From contig JBDTRO010000213.1 of NCBI GenBank assembly GCA_039931635.1, forward strand, positions 1-19,053: 19,053 nt of DNA. Reading direction: 5' to 3'. The position numbers were made by a program, and so were the translations under genes. Under the pieces are notes generated by a model. It saw nothing but the letters and a program-made list of their open reading frames with translations. It did no database searches and had not been told where the DNA came from. The stretch is from RBG-16-66-20 sp039931635. Lineage in GTDB: Bacteria; Pseudomonadota; Gammaproteobacteria; Burkholderiales; SG8-39. Below are positions 13,818-19,053 of this stretch, piece after piece (the first letter of the stretch is position 1; every line of letters begins with the position of its first letter).

Positions 13818-14243
13818 ATGACCACGCACAAACCGGAGCAGGAAATCGGAAGCCAGATCGCGCTGGTCGCGCTCGTTGTGGTCGGCTGCATCGCCGGTAT
13901 CCCGCCAATCGTCGATTACTTCGCCCGGTCGTTGGCGCCTTTCGGGCCCGTTGCGGCGGGCGCAACCCTCGCCTGTGGCTCCTGTGGCGTGGTCGAGGCT
14001 GTGCGCGAAGTGACGCTGAACGCGCCGACGCAAGGCGTCAGCACCGTCGCAGGCGAGGGTTTCGCGATGTTCTTCGGACTGATGACGGGAAAACTCGACA
14101 CCGGTGCGGTGAAGATCCACGAAATCGAGGTGCGCATGCGAGACGGTTCGACACGCGTGATACGCGAAGGCGCGGCGCCCGCCTGGAAACCTGGGGACCA
14201 CGTCAGGATCGTGATGGGACGCATCCGGCCGACTTCGAGCTAG
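13818..14243 (+). CDS. Single-pass membrane protein related to glycine-zipper proteins but lacking the zipper
   Basis: A 141-residue protein starting at ATG 13818. One N-terminal membrane segment (IALVALVVVGCIAGIPPIV, about 14-32) is followed by a periplasmic part with CGSCGVVEAVREVTL and a C-terminal IEVRMRDGSTRVI, AAPAWKPGDHVRIVMGRI. In betaproteobacterial SlyB-like glycine-zipper lipoproteins these two motifs (CxxCGVVExVREV and VRMDDGS with GDxVRIV) flank a Gly-rich double membrane-spanning segment; here that segment is replaced by about 30 residues without the zipper (EGFAMFFGLMTGKLDTG). I infer a shared origin. Function is unknown. Its TAG stop overlaps the TAG stop of the convergent BtuF-like gene within one CTAG at 14240-14243. 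Confidence 0.7.
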   Translation: MTTHKPEQEIGSQIALVALVVVGCIAGIPPIVDYFARSLAPFGPVAAGATLACGSCGVVEAVREVTLNAPTQGVSTVAGEGFAMFFGLMTGKLDTGAVKIHEIEVRMRDGSTRVIREGAAPAWKPGDHVRIVMGRIRPTSS

Positions 14244-14974
14244 GAAAGGCGCGCGCTGAATTCGGCGAGATAGCCGAGGCCCGCAATGGCGCGCGGGCCG
14301 TACCAGGAAGTCATTTCTCCGTCGACGAGAAAAACCGGGAGCTTAAGCTGCGGTAGCAGGTCTTGCCGGTGCTTTTCCAGGAAACGGTAGGGTTCCGTCG
14401 AGAGCAGGACCAGTTCCGTTCCCCTCACATCCAGATCCTCCAGCTTCGGATAGCGCGCAGCCGCGGATTCGGGCAGCGTCTGCAGGCCGAACAGCGCCAG
14501 CGTGCGCGAGACATAGGTGTCGCGCGAGACCGTCATCCAGGGATCCTTCCAGATCAAGTAGAGGACCTTCCTTTTCGGGAAGGTTGTTTTTGAAATGGCG
14601 TCATACGCGAATCTGAATTTTTCGCAAAGTATTTCCGCTTCGCGTTCCTTCCCGAATGCCTTGCCCATCTGGCGGTAGAGCGCGAGGTTGTCGAGCGGCG
14701 CGAGCGGGTGCGTGACGATCACATGCGGCACGAATTCCGCCATTGCGTCGGCGGTCTCTTTCCTGTTCTCGTCTACATTGACGATGACATGCGTGGGCGC
14801 GAGCGCGCGGATTTTCTTCAGGTTGACGCTCTTCGTGCCGCCGACCCTGGGAATTCGCTTCAGCGCCGCTTCCGGATGGATGCAGAAGGCCGTGCGGCCC
14901 ACCAGCTGGTCCGCGAGCCCGAGCTCGCAGACCAGCTCGGAGATGGACGGGACCAGTGAGACGATCCTGTTCAG
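14240..14974 (-). CDS. BtuF-like periplasmic-binding-fold protein (cobalamin/siderophore type)
   Basis: A 244-residue protein of the helical-backbone metal-receptor superfamily (BtuF, FhuD, TroA-like). Motifs are RIVSLVPSISELVCELGLAD, VGRTAFCIHPEAAL, VGGTKSVNLKKIRALAPTHV, then KVLYLIWKDPWMTVSRDTYV and VFLVDGEMTSWYGPRAIAGL. The only ATG/GTG-type start is GTG 14900-14902, but the conserved RIVSLVPS segment lies upstream of it, so translation must begin earlier. The frame offers no ATG, GTG or TTG there; the best candidate is CTG at 14972-14974, which overlaps the TGA of the SDR gene as CTGA. No signal peptide is evident, as in several cytosolic members of this group. No permease or ATPase of a B12 importer is adjacent. 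Ligand is inferred from the family only. Confidence 0.8.
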   Translation of the reverse strand: MNRIVSLVPSISELVCELGLADQLVGRTAFCIHPEAALKRIPRVGGTKSVNLKKIRALAPTHVIVNVDENRKETADAMAEFVPHVIVTHPLAPLDNLALYRQMGKAFGKEREAEILCEKFRFAYDAISKTTFPKRKVLYLIWKDPWMTVSRDTYVSRTLALFGLQTLPESAAARYPKLEDLDVRGTELVLLSTEPYRFLEKHRQDLLPQLKLPVFLVDGEMTSWYGPRAIAGLGYLAEFSARLS

Positions 14975-15735
14975 ATGGCGACGTCGCGGGGTTTGCGCGG
15001 AGCGCGCGCGGCGAGCCGGTCGTAGAGCCAGGCGGGCAGCGCGCGCAACAGGGTGGCGATGATCGCCATCTGCCAGGGGATCACCGCCAGCCGCCGCCTG
15101 GACGCGATGGCGCGCGCGAAGCGCCCGGCCGCGTCGTCCGCCGAAATCAGAAACGGCATGCGGTATTTATTTACCTTCGTCATCGGCGTGTCGATGTAGC
15201 CGGGGCAGATGGTGACCACCGACACGCCGCTGCCCGCGAGCTCGGTACGCAGCGATTCGAGCCAGCTGATGGCCGCGGCCTTCGAGGCGCTGTAGGCGCC
15301 AGCGCCCGGAATTCCACGCAGGCCCGCCACGCTGGCGATGCCGCACAAAGTGCCGCCGCCGGCGGCCCGCATCGCCGGCGCGAACGCGGCGAGCGTCGCG
15401 GCAAGGCCCGCCACGTTTACATCCAGCACGCGGCGCAGCTTGTCGACGTCCCGCAGTTCGTCGCCGTGCGTGCCCACCGACACGCCGGCGTTGGCGATCA
15501 CCAAATCCGGCGTGCCGAAGCGCGCCAGGAAATCCTGCGCGGCCGCTGCCAGCGCAGCGGTATCGGTGATGTCGGCGGCGTAAAGAGCGGTGCGGCCGGG
15601 CAGGCCGGCGGCCAGTTGCTCGAGCAGATCGCGGCGGCGCGCGAACAGGCCGATCTCGGATTGCGGTCCGGCATAGTGCCGCGCCAGCGCGGCGCCGATG
15701 CCTGTGGATGCGCCGGTGATGAAAACTCGGCTCAT
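14971..15735 (-). CDS. Short-chain dehydrogenase/reductase (SDR)
   Basis: A 254-residue classical SDR. The NAD(P)-binding motif TGASTGIG lies at residues 7-14 and NAG at 82-84; the catalytic Ser-Tyr-Lys are S135 in GIASVAG and Y148/K152 in YSASK. ARRR at 32-35 follows the second beta strand, which suggests NADP preference. A hydrophobic, Arg-rich C-terminal tail (ALPAWLYDRLAARAPRKPRD) may sit at the membrane, as in related uncharacterised SDRs. ATG is at 15733-15735, just below a 22-bp tandem repeat array that occupies its upstream region; no Shine-Dalgarno is visible. The BtuF-like gene overlaps its stop codon by 4 bp. Substrate is unknown. Confidence 0.92.
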   Translation of the reverse strand: MSRVFITGASTGIGAALARHYAGPQSEIGLFARRRDLLEQLAAGLPGRTALYAADITDTAALAAAAQDFLARFGTPDLVIANAGVSVGTHGDELRDVDKLRRVLDVNVAGLAATLAAFAPAMRAAGGGTLCGIASVAGLRGIPGAGAYSASKAAAISWLESLRTELAGSGVSVVTICPGYIDTPMTKVNKYRMPFLISADDAAGRFARAIASRRRLAVIPWQMAIIATLLRALPAWLYDRLAARAPRKPRDVAI

Positions 15736-15737
15736 GT

Positions 15738-15796
15738 GAAGGAGCGCTACGCGCCAGTCGAAGGAGCGCTACGCGCCAGTCGAAGGAGCGCTACGC
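15738..15796. repeat. 22-bp tandem repeats, 2.7 copies
   Basis: The unit begins GAAGGAGCGCTACGC and ends GCCAGTC. Copies run 15738-15759 and 15760-15781 with no difference, and a third, partial copy runs 15782-15796 before the sequence changes. The array lies between dsbA and the SDR gene and fills most of the SDR leader. On the minus strand the region from about 15785 to 15804 also forms a dyad, GGAGCG and CGCTCC around eight bases, which could end dsbA transcription. Perfect identity between copies points to recent expansion. Confidence 0.85.
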
Positions 15797-15821
15797 TACG
15801 CTCCGGTCCGGGCGCGGGGCG

Positions 15822-16457
15822 CTATTTCCTGCCGGCGCGGCTCTTGCGCACCATGCCTGCCAGCGAATCGGCGACCGCGAGCATGCCTTCGCGCGATTTG
15901 CCCTGCTCGGCGCTGATGGTGTAGCGCCCCTGCACCATCAAGGCGGGCGTGCCATCGATGCGGGAAGCGCCGGTGAGCTGCGCCGCGCGCTTGAGCTTGC
16001 TCTGGACGCCGAAAGACTTCATCGTCGCCTCGAATTTCCCCGGCTCCAGCCCGTTTTTCGTCAGCCACTCGCCAAGCGCGGCCGGATTGTCGGGCTTCAG
16101 CCGGTCCTTGTGGATTGCGTCGAAGAAGGGGCGATGCAGTTTGTCCAGCACCCCCAGCACCTCGAACGCATAGAAGATCGCGGCGCCATGCGCCCAGCGC
16201 TCGTTGAAGACCGCCGGAATGCGCCGGAACTGGGTATCGGCGGGAAGCTTGGGCACCCAGGTTTCGAGCAGCGGTTCCAGGTTGTAGCAGTGAATGCAAC
16301 CGTACCAGAAGAATTCCGCCACTTCGATCTTGTCCGGGTTCTCGACCGGCAGCGCGTCCTTGAGCGTGGTGTAGGGAGGTTCGCCCGCCGGCTGCGCCCG
16401 TGCGACCAGGGGCGAGAGAGCAAATGCGGCGAGCAATGTGCGGCGAAATTTGTCCAT
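15822..16457 (-). CDS. dsbA: Periplasmic thiol:disulfide oxidoreductase DsbA
   Basis: A 211-residue DsbA that oxidises cysteine pairs of exported proteins. The signal peptide MDKFRRTLLAAFALSPLVARA precedes a thioredoxin fold with inserted helices. The active site is VAEFFWYGCIHCYNLEP, that is C54-Ile-His-C57, where E. coli and most relatives have CPHC. The cis-proline loop is GTPALMVQ (P171). Length is close to the E. coli protein. ATG is at 16455-16457, 12 bp after the SPOR gene's stop, with AGGA 11 nt upstream. The argS-SPOR-dsbA-SDR order is a familiar betaproteobacterial arrangement. No dsbB is in the window. The 86-bp downstream gap contains the 22-bp repeats. Confidence 0.95.
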   Translation of the reverse strand: MDKFRRTLLAAFALSPLVARAQPAGEPPYTTLKDALPVENPDKIEVAEFFWYGCIHCYNLEPLLETWVPKLPADTQFRRIPAVFNERWAHGAAIFYAFEVLGVLDKLHRPFFDAIHKDRLKPDNPAALGEWLTKNGLEPGKFEATMKSFGVQSKLKRAAQLTGASRIDGTPALMVQGRYTISAEQGKSREGMLAVADSLAGMVRKSRAGRK

Positions 16458-16469
16458 GTGACTTAGTTC

Positions 16470-17084
16470 CTAATTGTCCTTGGTGGCGACGTCCTTAACT
16501 TTGACAAGGCTGGCATCGATTCCGTTCTGAGACAACACGCGCCTGACGCGGTTCAAGTCTTCCAGCCCCGTGTAAGGCCCCAGCCGCACCCGGTACCAGG
16601 TCCCCTTGTCCGGCAGGGCGGTCGGCTCGACGGCCGACTCGAAACCGAGGATCGCGATCTTCGCCTTCTGGTTGTCGGCGTCGGCCGGGTTCTGGAACGA
16701 ACCGGCCTGTATGAAGTAAACGCCCTTGGCCGGGTCCGGCTGACCTTTGGCGGTTTTGGCGGCCTCCTTGAGGTCTTTTTCGGATACCGGTTCTTCGCCG
16801 CCGGGCAGGATTTTGTAGAAGTCGAACTTGGGCTTGTCGGTCCCTTTCGGCGCGCCCTGCGGCATGCCGGCGATATTGGCCTGCTTGTGCTCTGCGGACG
16901 CGTCGGTGCCGTCCTTCGTGGCCGCGGGCTTGGGCTTGCCGATGAACGGCAGCGGCGTCTTGAAAAGGTAGAAAGCCACGCCGAGCGCGATTCCCAGGCC
17001 GATGATCAGGCCGACGAACATGCCGAGCAGGAAGCCGCCGCCGGACCGGCTCGGTGGTACGGAACGACTGGCGGGCCTGGGCAT
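16470..17084 (-). CDS. SPOR-domain protein, FtsN-like
   Basis: A 204-residue inner-membrane protein of the FtsN/DedD layout: a short cytoplasmic N terminus (MPRPASRSVPPSRSGGG), one glycine-rich transmembrane helix (about 17-41), a Lys/Pro/Ala-rich periplasmic linker (about 45-118) and a C-terminal SPOR domain (about 121-199; GVYFIQAGSFQNPADADNQK through WYRVRLGPYTGLEDLNRV). SPOR domains bind denuded glycan strands at the division septum. ATG 17082-17084 shares one base with the argS stop (TAATG), and GGAGA lies 7 nt upstream inside argS, so the two are coupled. Open reading extends upstream to 17156 but that part overlaps argS. The linker is short compared with E. coli FtsN. Confidence 0.92.
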   Translation of the reverse strand: MPRPASRSVPPSRSGGGFLLGMFVGLIIGLGIALGVAFYLFKTPLPFIGKPKPAATKDGTDASAEHKQANIAGMPQGAPKGTDKPKFDFYKILPGGEEPVSEKDLKEAAKTAKGQPDPAKGVYFIQAGSFQNPADADNQKAKIAILGFESAVEPTALPDKGTWYRVRLGPYTGLEDLNRVRRVLSQNGIDASLVKVKDVATKDN

Positions 17085-18718
17085 TACATTTTCTCCGGTG
17101 CGCTCACACCGAGGAGCGCGAGGCCGTTTGCAAGCGTCTGCCGGACCGCCGCGCACAGCGCGAGCCGCGCGACGCGCAAGGCCTCGTCCTCGACCAGAAT
17201 GCGCTCGGCATTATAGTAGCTGTGGAATTCGCCCGCGAGTTCGCGCAGGTAGAACGCCACCGTGTGCGGCGCCAGCTCATCGGCCGCGGCGGCGAGCGCC
17301 GCCGGGAATTCGGCCAGCCGTTGCGCGAGCTGCAGCTCCTTGGTGCTCTGCAGGGAACCGAGGTCCGCTGCCGCGAGCAACGCCGGGTCGCCGGCCCACT
17401 GGGCCAGCATGCTGCATACGCGCGCGTGCGCGTATTGCACGTAGTACACCGGGTTCTCCTCGCTTTTCGCCAGGGCCAGGTCGACGTCAAACGTGAATTC
17501 GGTGTCGGCCTTGCGCGACACGAGGAAGAACCGCACTGCGTCGCGCCCCACCCAGTCGATCAGGTCGCGCACCGTGACATAGGAACCGGCGCGCTTTGAA
17601 ATTTTCACCTCGGCGCCGCCGCGCATCACCTTCACCAGGCTGTGCAGAACGTAGTCCGGGTAACCCTTCGGGATGCCGATGCCCAGCGCCTGCAGGCCCG
17701 CGCGCACGCGCGTCACCGTACTGTGGTGGTCGGTACCTTGTACGTCGATCACCTTGGTGAAGCCACGCTGCCACTTGGTCACGTGGTAGGCGACATCCGG
17801 CACGAAATAGGTGTAGCTGCCGTCGGACTTGCGCACCACCCGGTCCTTGTCGTCGCCGTAGTCGGTGGTGCGCAGCCAGAGCGCGCCGTCCTTTTCGTAG
17901 GCTTTGCCGCTTGCGACCAGTCCCTTGACCACGGCCTCGACCCTGCCGTCCGTGTACAGGCTCGATTCCAGGTAATAGACGTCGAATTTGACGCCGAATT
18001 TCTGCAAATCGAGGTCCTGCTCCTTGCGCAGGAACGCAACCGCGTACACGCGCATGGCGTCCAGATCTTCCGGATCGCCCCTCTGCGCGGTGTAGTCCGT
18101 CGCTATTTCACGGATGTAATCGCCCGCGTAGCCGTCGGCGGGCCAGCCGGCGCCGCCGGGCTCCAGCCCTTTCGCGCGCGCCTGCACGGAGAGCGCGAGG
18201 TTCTGGATCTGCGCTCCGGCGTCGTTGTAATAGAACTCGCGCGTGACTGCGTGCCCCTGGGATTCGAGCAGCGCCGCCAGCGCATCGCCCAGCGCCGCCT
18301 GGCGTCCATGACCGACATGCAGCGGCCCGGTGGGATTTGCCGAAACGAATTCAACCTGGATCTGCTGCGCCTGGGCCGCCGCCGCCCGGCCGAAGCCGGC
18401 GCCTTCGCCCAGGATCCGGCGCACGATCTGCGTTTTGTCGGACTGCTTCAGGCGGATGTTGATGAAGCCGGCGCCGGCGATCTCCATCGAATCCACCTGG
18501 CCGGCGATACGCGGGCGCAGGCTGGCGATCAGGGCCTCGGCAATCTGCCGCGGACTGCGCTTGAGCGCGCGCGCGAGCTGCATCGCGATGTTGGTCGCGA
18601 GGTCGCCATGCGTGGGGTCGCGGGGCCGCTCGAAATGGATTTCCGTGCCTGCCGCTTCGGGCGCGACGTCCTTCAGGGCGTCCTGGAACAACTCCGTCAG
18701 ATGCGTTTTGGCGTCCAT
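17084..18718 (-). CDS. argS: Arginyl-tRNA synthetase
   Basis: A 544-residue class I aminoacyl-tRNA synthetase that charges tRNA-Arg. An N-terminal Add1 domain (about 1-110) is followed by the catalytic core with the HIGH-type signature VSANPTGPLHVGHGRQA (HVGH at 134-137) and the KMSKS-type VKISKRAG (372-376), then the helical anticodon-binding domain with YVQYAHARVCSM and the C-terminal ending ANGLALLGVSAPEKM. Length is slightly below E. coli ArgS (577 residues) but complete. ATG is at 18716-18718, 30 bp after priA, with a TATAAT element just upstream and no Shine-Dalgarno. It overlaps the SPOR gene by one base. Confidence 0.98.
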   Translation of the reverse strand: MDAKTHLTELFQDALKDVAPEAAGTEIHFERPRDPTHGDLATNIAMQLARALKRSPRQIAEALIASLRPRIAGQVDSMEIAGAGFINIRLKQSDKTQIVRRILGEGAGFGRAAAAQAQQIQVEFVSANPTGPLHVGHGRQAALGDALAALLESQGHAVTREFYYNDAGAQIQNLALSVQARAKGLEPGGAGWPADGYAGDYIREIATDYTAQRGDPEDLDAMRVYAVAFLRKEQDLDLQKFGVKFDVYYLESSLYTDGRVEAVVKGLVASGKAYEKDGALWLRTTDYGDDKDRVVRKSDGSYTYFVPDVAYHVTKWQRGFTKVIDVQGTDHHSTVTRVRAGLQALGIGIPKGYPDYVLHSLVKVMRGGAEVKISKRAGSYVTVRDLIDWVGRDAVRFFLVSRKADTEFTFDVDLALAKSEENPVYYVQYAHARVCSMLAQWAGDPALLAAADLGSLQSTKELQLAQRLAEFPAALAAAADELAPHTVAFYLRELAGEFHSYYNAERILVEDEALRVARLALCAAVRQTLANGLALLGVSAPEKM

Positions 18719-18731
18719 GAAAAGGGCGCGA

Positions 18732-18737
18732 ATTATA
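18732..18737 (-). promoter_or_regulatory. Possible argS promoter -10 element
   Basis: The minus strand reads TATAAT in the 30-bp gap between priA and argS, in an otherwise GC-rich surrounding. Transcription would start near 18725, leaving a leader of only about 7 nt with no Shine-Dalgarno before the ATG. No good -35 hexamer sits at 16-18 nt, within the priA 3' end. The element is clear; its use is inferred. Confidence 0.45.
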
Positions 18738-18748
18738 AACCGCTCAAG

Positions 18749-19053
18749 CTAGTCGAACTCGATCGGATCCACGTCCAGATGCCAGCGCACGCCGGTCGAA
18801 GACGAGGCGGGCAGGGCAACCGACCAGAGGCGCAGGAATTCCTGCAACGCGGGGCGAGAAGAAGATTGCAGCAGCAACTGCGCGCGCTCGAAGCCGGCGC
18901 GCCGCGTGATTACGTGCGGCACCGGGTCGTAGATCTGGATCGCGTCGGGCACGTCCATGAGGCGCGCCGCGGCGCGCAGGAACGCCATCGCGGCCTCCAG
19001 CCGGGGCGCTTCGGCGCGCAGCGCGGCCTCGTGCACGAAAGGCGGGAAGCCGG
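18749..19053 (-). CDS. priA: Primosomal protein N' (PriA helicase), C-terminal end only
   Basis: The last 101 residues of PriA, entering from beyond the window's end and stopping at TAG 18749-18751. The visible part opens with PGFPPFVHEAALRAEAPRLE and continues MAFLRAAARLMD, IQIYDPVPHVITRRAGFERA, QLLLQSSSRPALQEFLRLWS and ends VRWHLDVDPIEFD. The YDPVP, ERAQLLLQS and VRWHLDVDP segments are typical of the PriA C-terminal domain. PriA restarts stalled replication forks. The helicase motifs and zinc-binding part lie outside the window. argS follows after 30 bp. Confidence 0.93.
   Translation of the reverse strand, partial: GFPPFVHEAALRAEAPRLEAAMAFLRAAARLMDVPDAIQIYDPVPHVITRRAGFERAQLLLQSSSRPALQEFLRLWSVALPASSSTGVRWHLDVDPIEFD

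Overview
The window is GC-rich (roughly two-thirds G+C by eye) and densely packed, with short or overlapping gene junctions. Its genes point to a betaproteobacterium of the Burkholderiales, Rhodocyclales or Nitrosomonadales type: a LiuR-controlled isovaleryl-CoA dehydrogenase, a class I PHA synthase, an argS/SPOR/dsbA/SDR cluster next to priA, and a DUF883 protein. I cannot name a genus or species.

Layout. (1) 1-734, minus strand: liuR followed by the 5' end of isovaleryl-CoA dehydrogenase (leaving the window at base 1), with a perfect 22-bp palindrome between them that looks like the LiuR operator. (2) 733-3585, plus strand, divergent from liuR: an MBL-fold hydrolase, then phaC. (3) 3586-4202: a lower-GC stretch holding one orphan ORF and a pair of 20-bp repeats that resemble the end of an IS21-type element. 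(4) 4203-7064, plus strand: a three-gene ABC-2 exporter (lipoprotein membrane-fusion protein, ATPase, permease), closed by a strong hairpin at 7087-7110. (5) 7085-12434: mostly secreted or membrane envelope proteins of poorly known function. They are a beta/gamma-crystallin plus glycine-zipper protein, a PKD-like exported protein, an RcnB/CigR-like protein, a DUF883 membrane protein, an M48-type lipoprotein whose HExxH has become RExxH, a small barrel-like protein, and a LamG-like lipoprotein. (6) 12544-14243: a truncated hydratase remnant, a YihY/BrkB membrane protein whose tail is read antisense to that remnant, and a small membrane protein. (7) 14240-19053, minus strand: a housekeeping block in transcription order priA (3' end only), argS, SPOR-domain protein, dsbA, SDR, and a BtuF-like metal/cobalamin-binding protein.

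How the genes fit together. Regions 1-2 concern acyl-CoA metabolism: leucine/isovalerate breakdown under LiuR, and polymer storage of hydroxyacyl-CoA by PhaC. Region 4 is a self-contained exporter of unknown substrate. Region 5 reads as an envelope or stress-protein neighbourhood; the tightest unit is DUF883, the M48-like pseudo-protease and the barrel-like protein. Region 7 covers translation, replication restart, cell division and periplasmic disulfide formation.

The candidates I consider most likely to be new are the DUF883/RExxH-M48/barrel unit, the crystallin-glycine zipper fusion with one canonical and one degenerate calcium-binding domain, and the YihY tail that appears to have arisen from the antisense strand of a broken gene. 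No CRISPR array, tRNA, rRNA, phage or intact insertion sequence was seen.
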